In this document: one piece after another, positions 1 to 9,524 of the stretch
How the letters are laid out: each line of letters begins with the position of its first letter
Numbering within the stretch: position 1 is the first letter of the stretch
Source of the DNA: Oscillospiraceae bacterium
Lineage (GTDB): Bacteria; Bacillota; Clostridia; Oscillospirales; Ruminococcaceae
Assembly (NCBI GenBank): GCA_016297675.1
Contig: JAEDGE010000009.1
Location: forward strand, 1 to 24,341
Direction of reading: 5' to 3'
Length of the DNA stretch: 24,341 nucleotides
The notes under the pieces: model-generated
Told to the model about the DNA's origin: nothing
The model's input: only the letters and a program-made list of their open reading frames with translations
The model's database searches: none
Program-made: the position numbers and the translations under genes

Positions 1-3000
1 TACAGTATAACCATCTGTGCCAGTTCCAACAACTGCTCCGTTTTCCAGACTAAATGCAAAGCTGGTTTCCAACTTACCATAGCCAGCTGGTGCAGTTTCT
101 TCTTTCAGAACATAACCGTCTACCATTGGCAAGCCTGCTATCGTCTTTTCGTTTTCACCAGAAGCCCATTTGACACCAATTACAGTTGTCTGGTCATCCG
201 CATATACTGCTTTCAAATTCTTATCTGCACCCAGAACTGTTGTCCAGTCTACATCGGCATTGGTCAGAGTCAATTCTGCTCCTGCCAGTTCTGCTTCTTC
301 TGTAGCACCTTTCTTGCTGATAAAAATCGTAGCAGTTGATTTCTTTGCATTGCCAACTTTGATTTCCTTGTTGTCTGCATCGTAGTAATAATAACCTTCT
401 GTCTGTCCTTCGGTGGTATCAACTGTTCCTGTAGTTGTATCTACTACACCATTTGTCAGTGTAAAGGTCATTTCACTATCGAGAATAGAATACTTTGTAT
501 CGCCTGTAATGTTCTCAACACTGGTTTCTTTTAATGTATATGTGCCATCCAGCAAGCCAGTCAAAACCATTTCAGAAGTACCAGATTCCCAGACAATATT
601 CTTACCTGTTTTTTCAATTACTGTACCGCCGCCACTAACTTCTACACTTTCCAATGTTGCATCATTTTCAGCTGCTTCATCCAGTGTCAAGGTCAGTTCT
701 GCACCAGCAATTGCGTTTTTACCAGTAATATCATACTTACCAATCTTGAGTTCCGATTTCACATCGCCTACTGTAATGGTAGACGTGATTGCACCTGATG
801 AACCTGTGGTATTTTCAACTTTTGCATCTTCTCTTTCTTCACTCAGAACAATTTGTCCTTTTTGATCAATCGTAAATGCAATCGGATCTACAGCCTGATA
901 GCCATCCGGTGCCACGGTTTCGACCAGAACATATTCTGTATTTTCTACCAGATTGCCCTTAATACCATTGTCAATTGGCGTCGGTGCTTCTGCACCATCC
1001 GGATTTTCCTCAGTCTTCGGATTTGCAATCCATGCATCGTATACATTCTTTACATATACAGCAAATGTTGCACCAGTCAACGTGGTATGGGTGCCTTTAT
1101 CCACCTTGTCGATTTCCCGTGTGGTAGATACCTTGCGGTTTGCAATGGCTACGCTACCTGTCGGAGCATCGCTATAACGACCATCCAGCAGAACTTCGCC
1201 GTAAACATCCGCACCTTCGCTGCCGTTTACTGTATAATAAATCGTATAGCTACCGCTTGTACCAGCCTGACACGGATTTCCGTCCTTATCACATTCTATG
1301 ATGTAATAGTAACCAGTGTTATCTTCTTCCTCTGTTACCTTTGCCGGCAGATTTTCAAATGTTACACTGCTTGCGTCCTTTGTAAGCGGTTTTACATAGG
1401 TTGCTGAATCATCATATAATTTAAATGTCAGTTTATTTGTATCCGCATTAACAGAAGCAGTGTACAACCCAACATAGAATGTTTCATCTCCTAATGTTGC
1501 CTGTTCTACACCGTCAATGAAAACAGATTTGCTGACAGAGATCGAACCCTTGACATCTTTTTTCACTTCACGGTTCTGGATGCTTGCCTGCTTAGTAGTG
1601 TCTTCTGCACTCTGTGCAGAAACCTCTGATTCGCCTTGGAACGAAATCGGTGCATAGCTTGCTTCCTGTGTAACCGTCTGCCCCTCTTCATCTGTAATTG
1701 TGGCAGCTGCATTGTAGTTCGGATAGTCTACAATATAAGAAAGCGTATCCGATACTTTCACAGTTGTTCCCTGTGAAAGAATGTTCGTTCCATCTGTTTC
1801 AAAGAGATAATAACGTTTGGTTGCATCCAGATTATCAAATGTAACTGGTATCCCATCCTGAACGTCTTTTGTTTCACCTACTTGTGTCAATGCACTGAGC
1901 TTTGATGCCAGTAAGTTTCCATCAACATCTACAGCATCCTCACTTGCTGTATACAAAGCAAAATGATAGGTGCGGTTTGCTGCTTTCAGATTTTCACCGT
2001 TTACAGCCTTGGTTGCCTGCACTTTATAGGTTGCAGATTCTTCATTGGAAACCTTAGCAGTGATATTCTCATCCTTTGCTGTCAGTGTAATTTCTTTACC
2101 AGCATTTTCGCCATATGTTACTTTGTAATCATTGAAAGTCTTCCCATTTTCAATGATGTTGCCCTTTGCATCTGTTTCAAATACATACCATGGACTGCCA
2201 ACTGGAATATTCTTAAATACAATTTCACCAGTCGTACCAGTCTTAGAACCAGTTAATGTGACAGACTGGATATCGCCATACTGTACGTATTTTCCTGCTG
2301 ATGCAGAAGCATAAAATACACCGAAATAGAAGGTATCGGTTGTATCAAATGGAGAAATAAATGTCTTTTCTGCGGTCAATGTACCGTAATATACAAAGTT
2401 TCCGGCTGAAACATTCGCAATCTTGGTATCTTCAGTATCCCCATCAAAGGTGATCTTCAACCCATTCGTAGATGTATCAGCACTTTTCGGATACTCTGGA
2501 ATGGTTGTACCATAACCAATTGTATCGTTGAATGCAACGTACTGATCGCTCTTCCGCACACCGTTTTCATCGGTTTCAAAGACATACAATTCCTTCCCAG
2601 CAGTTTGAAGACTTGTATATGGAACATTTTCAAATGTCAAGGAAGCATTCTTGCCATCTGTTACAGTTACCGGCTTCGGATCCCCATATGCAACATAATC
2701 TTCTGAGCCAGTCGCCTTTGTAAACAATCCAAAGTAGAATGTCTGCGTATCGCCCTGTCCACTGGTATAGGCTTTGTTAACGTTAATTGTAACCGTATCT
2801 TTTACACCCGGAACCCATACACCAACTTTCGCTGGTTCCGCAACCATAGAGATACCTGTGTCATTTTCTGCTGCACCAACTAATACCGGTTCTTCTGAAT
2901 TTCCTTCTGTGGTGTTACCCTTTTCAAACTTATAAGAATATGCAAAGCTATTCCATGCGATATTTTCTTCCCCTGTGTTTGCTACATATTCCGGAATGAC

Positions 3001-6000
3001 ACCCTCAAAGGTAATGCAAACTGTTTTTCCACTCGGAATTATAAAACCTTCTGGGAATTCAAATCGTATATTTACAATCTGGTCATCCGTCAGCGAACCT
3101 ACAGGCTGCCAATTGAAATCACCTGTTTCGCCTTCCCAGTCTGTGGAGTATTCCGAAAGGATCTTCTCCTTTTCACTGGAAACGGAAACAGTAATGCCAT
3201 CTACCGTGCCGTTTGGATCTCGTTCAAAAGCATTCTTTTCATTTGCATTTACATAAGAAGGATTTAAAGTGCCTATTTCATATGTAATTGTACTCATGTC
3301 CGGCTTTACTGAGAATGCAGAATATCTGTCATAACCAGAAATCAAACCGGCATCCACATTTTCATACGGCAGACGGTCAATCATTACAAACCGCTTCAAC
3401 GGTCTGTTTGAAGTATTATAAACATAAAGTCTATATTTTACTCTTTCACCCTGCACACCTGCAACATAGTTATCTGTTGGTGTGTTACCCTGTCCATAAT
3501 GGTTGAACTCTCCTGTAAAACTATTATCATAACCATCCGGTGGTGTAATGTTTCCGATATATTCAATCGTCTTATAGGAAACGGTTTCCACACCGCCATA
3601 GCTATAACTTGCAGTTGCCTCCAGCTTACCATTCACCAAATCACCGGCTGTGACACGATCTCGATAAATGGTTTCGCTGGTAGAAAGCGTTGTCTTGTTG
3701 AAATAAGTCTTCTGTGGGATTTCATCTGTTGCCCCTTCGATATCAGTTGCATACCGAATCTGCATCGTTTGACCCGGTGTAAGCTTGACAGAAGACGGGA
3801 ACTTAATGGTAAACTTACTTCCATTTACCTCAACATAGTCATCCAACGGCTGCCATGTATTACCGCCGTCCAGACTATAACCATTTGCTGCATAAGAACC
3901 ATTTTCATCTTCATAAATAGCTTCCTTGCAATACCGCAAGCCACCGCTCAATTCATCTTCGATGACGATATTGGTCATATCCGCATTTTCTACGCTGTCA
4001 TCATCTCTTGGATTTGCATTGGAAACGGTAATTGTCCATGCAGGCAAACCGCTTAATAAGCCATCTGCTGTCAAAGCATTCAATTCTTTATTGGCTGCTT
4101 TGGTCAGACCTGGAGCGGTTTTTTCGGTGGTCTGCTGTAAAATCAAGTCAGCAGTATCCGTTGTCTCTGTTCCAGGCTTTCCATCAATCAGCACTTCCTT
4201 TTCAGAAACTACTTTACCAGTATTCGTGAGCGTTACAGAAACCAAATCACTGTTTTCTGCATATTGCTTTTGCAGTGCTGTTGCAATTTCAGCTGCTTTA
4301 GTATCTGTAAGCTTTGTAGTATAAACAATTTGCAAATAAGAAACTGCATAAGTTGCTTGTAAATACCATTTTTCATTCACCCATACAGGTTCTGAGCCAT
4401 TTGTTGCAGTGTTCTTCATTATAGAAAATGTCAATTGATTTCCATCTTGTGTACAATCAATTTTGTATGTATTCATGGTAATGGCCCAATTATAACCACT
4501 TCCATCTGTATGATTTACAAGATAAAATGTCGATTTATCTATATTAGTAGCTACGAATTCCATTCCATCCGGAAGTATATCTGTAATGGTAATATCATCT
4601 GAATATAATGGAACAATAGTAGAAGCATTTGAAACTCTCAAACCATACTGGAATGTTAAATTTTTCAAATTAGATAAGGTTGTATCATAATCAAATTTAC
4701 CAGATGCATCAAATGATGCAGAAATTTTTTCTATTTTGGTATCTTCCAATGCAGCAGCCCAACCGCCTTCTGTAAGACCTTTTTCCACTTCCATTTGTGG
4801 TGCATCTGCTTTATATTGAACAGAATCTTTTACTGCTATATCAGATGTAGAAACCAAAACTTCATTGGTACCTTTATTAAAAACATTATCTGTTTCATTT
4901 GGTGCAATGACCTGATATGCAATTACAATATAGCCATTTGTTGGAATAGAAAGATTTCGAGTGCCACCTGTTAGATAAAAAGTTGTACTTCTCCATTTAT
5001 TCGGTAAACCAATTTCATCTGTAGAAGCACCTGCTCCCATACCAATAAAGCTTGCACCATTGCCTGCTTCTACAACATACGCATTTGAACAACCGCCCAC
5101 GTCAGCAAACATGGTGCCATTCATAGTATCTTGCACATCCAAATTTGTTAAGGTCGTTTCTCCCGTATTGGTAATTTTAATGTAGAATGTTATACGCTGT
5201 CCTGGCAACACAGTCCCATATGTCTGCTCCCCGATTTTATCCTGAATCAGCGTACTATCTTGCAATGCCTTATCCCAAGTTTTAATATTCTGTGCAAACT
5301 CAGAAGCCATTGTGCCACTTGCAATCGTTGTTTCATTATCTGTAATTGCGATCTTATCCACATCAAAGGAGATATTCGAAATTTCAACCTCTTCAGAATC
5401 ATCTGTCTTCGGTTCATCTGTACCATGCGATACTGTACCAGTATTTGCTGCAATCATTCCAGTCGCATCCTCTGCTACCTTACAAATAATTTCAACAGTT
5501 ACTGTACCATACGCACTCACTGCACCCACATAATTTACTGTAACGGTAGAGTCGTTCAAAACAGTTACCAGATCCTGTTCTGCACCATTCAGCATGACAC
5601 CAGTAACGGTCAAACCTTCTGGTAACGTATCTTTAAACACCAATGGATCGTTTTCTGTAAAGGAACCTGAATAACGACTATTATTAATATACTTTAATGT
5701 ATATGTTATTTCACCGCCCTTATTTACAACAGAACTATTTGCATTTTTTGTAAATACACCATCTCCAAAATCAAATACATTCTGTGAAACTGTTACAGAA
5801 GCCGATTTTGGCTCCAAACCATTTGATGGTGTTGCTTTTGCTGTATTGGTAATATCCCCTGTAGCACTGTCTGATACCGTTGCAACCACCTTATAAGATG
5901 CTTCTGCTCCTGCTGCAATCTCAAAGCCATCAACCGGGATGGTAGAACTATCTATTTTAACAAATGTATTATTATTGAATGTATCTGTCAAAGAATCAAA

Positions 6001-7656
6001 GTCGATGGATTCTTCACCAGTATTTTTTATTGTAATGGTATAATTCAGCGTAGTCTCTCCAGGTGTATAAATAGACTGATCTACTGTCTTATAAATTTCA
6101 TAGCTGGAAGACGGCTTTTTGATATTCACATAAGCCGCTGCAACAGACTCGTACTGTTCCGGTGTTCCCAAGTAAACAACATTCCGGATAGACTGCATTG
6201 TTGTAGCAATGTCATCATTTACCTTGCAAACTACATAACCAGTAAATGGTGTTTCTCCTGGTGCGAGTCCGTCGTTCTTCGTCCATGTAACTGTTTGTCC
6301 GCTAATGGTACCATCTGTCGATTGTCCGTTTATAGTCACACCACTCACCGGTGTCAGACCAGCCGGTACCACGTCTGTCAAAGTCAGTGTGCCTTCTTTT
6401 GCAGTTTCACCGCTGTTAGAGGCAGTCACTTTAAACAGTACATATTCTCCACATACCAGATAACCCTTGCTTGCCCAGTATGTTGCCGCACCAGATGCAT
6501 TTTCTCCAGCAGTTGCTTCTACATTCTTTGTCAAATCAATTTTTGCTGGAGTTGGTGCAGGTGGCGTTGGAATCGTGACCGTTGCATTCCGATCTGTCAG
6601 CGGCTTCCAATTCTCGCTGCCAATCCCACTCACCCGAACAGACAATGTGTTGTCAATATTACCGCCTTGGAAACTGCTGTCTGCAATAATCTTGTTGGTT
6701 TTCAGTGCAGCGTTGACGGTATACGGTGCCATTTCTGCATTGGTATTAGAACTTTCCTTCACCCATGTGACAGTCAAAGTCCTTCCTTCAGCAGAGGCAT
6801 TCGTAATGGTAATATCATCCGGAAGAGTCAAATATTCCCGAATATCACTTGCATTCTCATCAAAGGTCAAGCCCGGTGGCAAAGTAATAACATCCGTCAT
6901 TTCAACGGCATCTACCCACCATTCTCCCTTCTTATCCGAAGTGTAATTCGGATAAGCTTTGAGTGTGTAGCTGATATCGGCACCACTTTTGAGCTGTGCC
7001 AATGAAAGATTGGTCGGACTTGCCGACTTGCTATCATCCCACTCAATCTTAGAGTCTGCTTTTACGCTCGCACTCTTAGACTGTCCGGAGCCACTTGCAG
7101 TAATTGTAACCGTTGCCGTGTCTCCGTCCGGTGTTTTGCCGTTTGCAAATTTTGCCTGTAGCCAGATCGCCTTAGTTTGACCATTTGCAATATCATAAGT
7201 CAAATAACGACGAGTAATGTTGCCCTCGCTATCTGTTTCTACATGCATGGTAAACCCATTGTACTTTGCACCATTTCTTAAACCAGATCCTGCAAAGTTC
7301 GGCAACAACAAGTTGCTGTCTGTAATCTCAATCGTATAGGTGGTTGTTGTACCCAAATGATTGACATTATTGCCGGCGAGCGAAAGATACAAATAAAACA
7401 GCTCTCCAGATTCCTGTTCTGTTGTTGGCTGATACGTTGTATCCTGAAATTCTGCCCGTACATTCGTCATAACATCAGGCGTGCCGCCCCATCCGGGACG
7501 TCCCCATCCGCCGCCGAAGCCGAAGCCCGGAAAGCCACCAAATCCCCACGCCGAAGCCGTCAGGGAGTTTAGCGGTACGCTTACCAATATCATTAATATG
7601 GCAAGCAGCATGCTGATCACACGTTTCACGCGTGATACTTTTCGGATTTCTTCCAT
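1..7656 (-). CDS. Giant secreted surface adhesin / pilin-like protein, 3' end outside window
   Basis: A single minus-strand frame stays open from the ATG at 7656 to the left edge (2,552 codons, no stop), so the C-terminus and any sortase signal lie outside the window. Residues 1-36 form a signal peptide: basic start, hydrophobic core MLLAILMILV, likely cleavage after TASA. Next comes a Gly/Phe/Trp-rich stretch (about 37-58). Residues about 370-940 hold several DUF11-like beta domains, with phrases such as ITNTGETTLTNLDVQDT and KDTLPEGLTVTGV. Residues about 1600-2175 hold four diverged units with a TFYFGLF-like strand followed by a YVFETDENG-like strand. From about 2175 there are SpaA/Cna-B-like domains (VETVAPDGY, KEETAPAGY), a fold that often carries Lys-Asn isopeptide bonds. 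A TGA lies in frame seven codons before the ATG, which fixes this start; AGGGCGGG is a weak ribosome site. The role in surface attachment is inferred from architecture; the ligand is unknown. Confidence 0.9.
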   Translation of the reverse strand, partial: MEEIRKVSRVKRVISMLLAILMILVSVPLNSLTASAWGFGGFPGFGFGGGWGRPGWGGTPDVMTNVRAEFQDTTYQPTTEQESGELFYLYLSLAGNNVNHLGTTTTYTIEITDSNLLLPNFAGSGLRNGAKYNGFTMHVETDSEGNITRRYLTYDIANGQTKAIWLQAKFANGKTPDGDTATVTITASGSGQSKSASVKADSKIEWDDSKSASPTNLSLAQLKSGADISYTLKAYPNYTSDKKGEWWVDAVEMTDVITLPPGLTFDENASDIREYLTLPDDITITNASAEGRTLTVTWVKESSNTNAEMAPYTVNAALKTNKIIADSSFQGGNIDNTLSVRVSGIGSENWKPLTDRNATVTIPTPPAPTPAKIDLTKNVEATAGENASGAATYWASKGYLVCGEYVLFKVTASNSGETAKEGTLTLTDVVPAGLTPVSGVTINGQSTDGTISGQTVTWTKNDGLAPGETPFTGYVVCKVNDDIATTMQSIRNVVYLGTPEQYESVAAAYVNIKKPSSSYEIYKTVDQSIYTPGETTLNYTITIKNTGEESIDFDSLTDTFNNNTFVKIDSSTIPVDGFEIAAGAEASYKVVATVSDSATGDITNTAKATPSNGLEPKSASVTVSQNVFDFGDGVFTKNANSSVVNKGGEITYTLKYINNSRYSGSFTENDPLVFKDTLPEGLTVTGVMLNGAEQDLVTVLNDSTVTVNYVGAVSAYGTVTVEIICKVAEDATGMIAANTGTVSHGTDEPKTDDSEEVEISNISFDVDKIAITDNETTIASGTMASEFAQNIKTWDKALQDSTLIQDKIGEQTYGTVLPGQRITFYIKITNTGETTLTNLDVQDTMNGTMFADVGGCSNAYVVEAGNGASFIGMGAGASTDEIGLPNKWRSTTFYLTGGTRNLSIPTNGYIVIAYQVIAPNETDNVFNKGTNEVLVSTSDIAVKDSVQYKADAPQMEVEKGLTEGGWAAALEDTKIEKISASFDASGKFDYDTTLSNLKNLTFQYGLRVSNASTIVPLYSDDITITDILPDGMEFVATNIDKSTFYLVNHTDGSGYNWAITMNTYKIDCTQDGNQLTFSIMKNTATNGSEPVWVNEKWYLQATYAVSYLQIVYTTKLTDTKAAEIATALQKQYAENSDLVSVTLTNTGKVVSEKEVLIDGKPGTETTDTADLILQQTTEKTAPGLTKAANKELNALTADGLLSGLPAWTITVSNANPRDDDSVENADMTNIVIEDELSGGLRYCKEAIYEDENGSYAANGYSLDGGNTWQPLDDYVEVNGSKFTIKFPSSVKLTPGQTMQIRYATDIEGATDEIPQKTYFNKTTLSTSETIYRDRVTAGDLVNGKLEATASYSYGGVETVSYKTIEYIGNITPPDGYDNSFTGEFNHYGQGNTPTDNYVAGVQGERVKYRLYVYNTSNRPLKRFVMIDRLPYENVDAGLISGYDRYSAFSVKPDMSTITYEIGTLNPSYVNANEKNAFERDPNGTVDGITVSVSSEKEKILSEYSTDWEGETGDFNWQPVGSLTDDQIVNIRFEFPEGFIIPSGKTVCITFEGVIPEYVANTGEENIAWNSFAYSYKFEKGNTTEGNSEEPVLVGAAENDTGISMVAEPAKVGVWVPGVKDTVTINVNKAYTSGQGDTQTFYFGLFTKATGSEDYVAYGDPKPVTVTDGKNASLTFENVPYTSLQTAGKELYVFETDENGVRKSDQYVAFNDTIGYGTTIPEYPKSADTSTNGLKITFDGDTEDTKIANVSAGNFVYYGTLTAEKTFISPFDTTDTFYFGVFYASASAGKYVQYGDIQSVTLTGSKTGTTGEIVFKNIPVGSPWYVFETDAKGNIIENGKTFNDYKVTYGENAGKEITLTAKDENITAKVSNEESATYKVQATKAVNGENLKAANRTYHFALYTASEDAVDVDGNLLASKLSALTQVGETKDVQDGIPVTFDNLDATKRYYLFETDGTNILSQGTTVKVSDTLSYIVDYPNYNAAATITDEEGQTVTQEASYAPISFQGESEVSAQSAEDTTKQASIQNREVKKDVKGSISVSKSVFIDGVEQATLGDETFYVGLYTASVNADTNKLTFKLYDDSATYVKPLTKDASSVTFENLPAKVTEEEDNTGYYYIIECDKDGNPCQAGTSGSYTIYYTVNGSEGADVYGEVLLDGRYSDAPTGSVAIANRKVSTTREIDKVDKGTHTTLTGATFAVYVKNVYDAWIANPKTEENPDGAEAPTPIDNGIKGNLVENTEYVLVETVAPDGYQAVDPIAFTIDQKGQIVLSEEREDAKVENTTGSSGAITSTITVGDVKSELKIGKYDITGKNAIAGAELTLTLDEAAENDATLESVEVSGGGTVIEKTGKNIVWESGTSEMVLTGLLDGTYTLKETSVENITGDTKYSILDSEMTFTLTNGVVDTTTGTVDTTEGQTEGYYYYDADNKEIKVGNAKKSTATIFISKKGATEEAELAGAELTLTNADVDWTTVLGADKNLKAVYADDQTTVIGVKWASGENEKTIAGLPMVDGYVLKEETAPAGYGKLETSFAFSLENGAVVGTGTDGYTV

Positions 7657-8024
7657 TGATTTTCCCGCCCTGTGTCAAAGCGGTTTCACTCCTTTCTATA
7701 TTTCTGCGACACAGTTGTTTTCATTTCCGTGTTTCATCCCAACTTTTTCCCACTGTCTATATAGGGAGAATTACACATCCTCATTATAGCATAATCCTGC
7801 CTGAAATTCAACCATTCCTTCAATTTTTATCCGCACTTGCAGGTTTTTTCTCATTTTGACCAAATTTCTGATGAAAATCTTGTATAGAATGGCAGTTTTC
7901 ATTCCATATTCTGTAAAATTTGTCCTTATTTATATGAAAATAAGATAACATCTTCTCACAATTTCACCTGTTTTCCGGCAAACTGCATAAAAAACGGTGA
8001 CACGCAATGAATTTTTTTCAAGCA
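7657..8024. other. Intergenic region upstream of the adhesin gene
   Basis: No convincing gene is seen here. The region holds the adhesin promoter and its leader of about 120 nt. The leader contains AGAAAGGAG (about 7699-7691), the strongest ribosome site nearby. It is placed for a TTG at 7678 in a different frame rather than for the adhesin ATG. The rest, 7812-8024, is AT-rich with no clear structure. Confidence 0.6.
7783..7811 (-). promoter_or_regulatory. Promoter of the giant adhesin gene
   Basis: On the minus strand there is TTGAAT (7811-7806), a 17-bp spacer and TATAAT (7788-7783), preceded by TGC, which makes an extended -10. Transcription should start near 7776, giving a leader of about 120 nt before the ATG at 7656. 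The gene therefore has its own vegetative sigma-A-type promoter and does not depend on readthrough from the ATPase gene. Confidence 0.75.
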
Positions 8025-8059
8025 AAAAGCGGTCTCGCCAAAAAGGCGAAACCGCTTTT
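8025..8059 (-). terminator. Rho-independent terminator of the ABC ATPase gene
   Basis: Arms 8025-8039 and 8045-8059 form a 15-bp stem with one imperfect pair around a 5-base loop. Read on the minus strand, the stem ends in a T run. It lies 35 bases past the ATPase stop codon and separates that gene from the adhesin gene. Confidence 0.85.
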
Positions 8060-8093
8060 GATTCCGAATGAAAATCCTGTTTTCAGGCAACAA

Positions 8094-9206
8094 TCAGTTG
8101 ATAATGGTTTCTTCTGTTTCCTTGTCGAACAGGTGCATTCTGTTCGGATCCAGAGCAACCTTGATGGTATCCTGCGGCTTTGCAGTCGAACGAGGATCTA
8201 CACGAGCAGTCAACGGAATACCAGCACAATCCAGATACAGGAAGTTTTCAGCACCCATCATTTCTGTGATTTCAACATCACAGCTTACAATACCGGTGGT
8301 TGCATTGGACAGGAACATTTCATCATCGTGAATCGCTTCTGGACGAATGCCGAGGATGACTTCCTTATCCACATAGCTTGCCAGCTTCCGATCTTCCTTA
8401 GAAGCCGGAATTGCCAATGTATACTGCTTGCCAAATTCTACAAAGTAGCCGTTGTTGTTCTTCTTCAGTACAGCATCGATGAAGTTCATCTGCGGAGAGC
8501 CAAGGAATCCTGCAACGAACTTGTTGCCCGGTCTCTCATACAGAGCCTGCGGGGTATCAATCTGCTGGATGATACCATCCTTCATGACTACGATTCTGTC
8601 ACCGAGTGTCATAGCTTCTGTCTGGTCATGGGTAACGTAAATAAATGTGGTACCCAGCTTCTTGTGGATCTTGGAAATTTCCGTTCTCATCTGTGCACGC
8701 AGTTTTGCGTCCAAGTTAGAAAGCGGTTCGTCCAGCAGGAAGACCTGCGGATTCCGGACAATTGCACGACCCATTGCAACACGCTGTCTCTGACCACCGG
8801 ACATTGCCTTCGGCTTCCGGTCGAGGAGGTGGCTCAGGTCAAGAATCTTTGCAGCTTCTTTTACCTTTCTGTCGATTTCATCCTTCGGAACCTTTCTCAG
8901 CTTCAGACCGAATGCCATGTTATCATAAACAGTCATATGAGGATACAGAGCATAGTTCTGGAATACCATTGCAATATCTCTGTCCTTCGGAGCGATATCG
9001 TTTACCAGACGGTCACCGATATACAGTTCGCCTTTAGAAATTTCTTCCAGACCTGCAATCATACGCAAGGTTGTGGACTTACCGCATCCAGACGGACCAA
9101 CCAGAACGATAAATTCCTTATCCTTAATTTCGATATTAACATCTTTTACCGCAGTCACATTACCCGGGTAAATCTTGTAGATGTGTCTCAATGATAAACT
9201 AGCCAT
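8094..9206 (-). CDS. msmK: Carbohydrate ABC importer ATPase, MsmK/UgpC family
   Basis: This 370-residue cytoplasmic ATPase energises CUT1-type sugar importers. All nucleotide-binding motifs are visible: Walker A GPSGCGKS (37-44), Q-loop Gln83, signature SGGQ (136-139), Walker B VFLLDE (155-160) and switch His193. The remaining part, from about residue 235, is the OB-type regulatory domain of the MalK/MsmK group, with the typical LGIRPEAI. The start is set by AGGAGG eight bases before the ATG. No solute-binding protein or permease lies beside it. In Firmicutes such orphan ATPases are often shared by several sugar importers elsewhere in the genome, and that is the likely role here. It has its own promoter and terminator, so it is a single-gene unit. 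The family is certain; the symbol is by family resemblance (UgpC and MalK are alternatives). Confidence 0.93.
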   Translation of the reverse strand: MASLSLRHIYKIYPGNVTAVKDVNIEIKDKEFIVLVGPSGCGKSTTLRMIAGLEEISKGELYIGDRLVNDIAPKDRDIAMVFQNYALYPHMTVYDNMAFGLKLRKVPKDEIDRKVKEAAKILDLSHLLDRKPKAMSGGQRQRVAMGRAIVRNPQVFLLDEPLSNLDAKLRAQMRTEISKIHKKLGTTFIYVTHDQTEAMTLGDRIVVMKDGIIQQIDTPQALYERPGNKFVAGFLGSPQMNFIDAVLKKNNNGYFVEFGKQYTLAIPASKEDRKLASYVDKEVILGIRPEAIHDDEMFLSNATTGIVSCDVEITEMMGAENFLYLDCAGIPLTARVDPRSTAKPQDTIKVALDPNRMHLFDKETEETIIN

Positions 9207-9312
9207 TGATGCAATCCTCCTGTAATATAGTTTTGATTTTTGAAAAACGAACAGGCAAAACGGGGCGAACCGAATCTCCTGTAAAACAGCCAGAACATTG
9301 TTTCGATCTTAG

Positions 9313-9334
9313 CTCTGATATAATCATAACAGAG
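9313..9334. promoter_or_regulatory. Candidate operator: 22-bp palindrome over the ATPase -10 box
   Basis: The arms begin CTCTG and end CAGAG. The 22 bases match their own reverse complement except at three symmetric pairs, giving the pattern CTCTGwTATrA and its mirror. The palindrome covers the whole -10 hexamer, so a bound repressor would block the promoter. An 8-base direct repeat GTTTCGAT occurs at 9300-9307 and 9334-9341. The protein that binds is not evident from the window. Confidence 0.5.
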
Positions 9335-9351
9335 TTTCGATTTTTTTTCAA
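9323..9351 (-). promoter_or_regulatory. Promoter of the ABC ATPase gene
   Basis: Minus strand: TTGAAA (9351-9346), a 17-bp spacer and TATGAT (9328-9323). Transcription should start near 9316, about 110 nt before the ATG. The -10 box lies inside a palindrome (see the operator entry). Confidence 0.75.
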
Positions 9352-9524
9352 GTCGTGATATGCCCAAATTTCAGCGTGTACATTTATCAAATATGACGAA
9401 CTTTTTTTTCAAGCATGTCATTTCGTCAAAAAAAGGGGGCTCTCAGACGGTTGAAATTTATTTTTTTTGTATAAAATGCATGATTTTTATGGTTCGCAGC
9501 ATCATAAAATTTTTTGTTAATTTT
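9352..9524. other. Intergenic region, AT-rich, no gene
   Basis: No gene is seen. A second TTGAAA followed by an A run (9412-9403, minus strand) resembles the -35 region of the ATPase promoter 61 bp away, but no good -10 follows it. A short inverted repeat, TGACGAA/TTCGTCA, lies around 9394-9428. No convincing terminator for the upstream pseudouridine synthase gene was found. Confidence 0.4.

Noticed and set aside
6295..7005. Plus-strand open frames up to 236 codons across 1-7600
   Set aside because: They are shadows of the continuous minus-strand adhesin frame, which has a signal peptide, promoter and domain structure.
8007..9194. A 395-codon plus-strand open frame opposite the ABC ATPase gene
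   Set aside because: It is the antisense of a gene with every ABC ATPase motif, has Cys/His-rich nonsense composition and no ribosome site.
9199..9390. A 63-codon minus-strand frame over the ATPase promoter
   Set aside because: It spans the -35/-10 region and the operator, and has no ribosome site.
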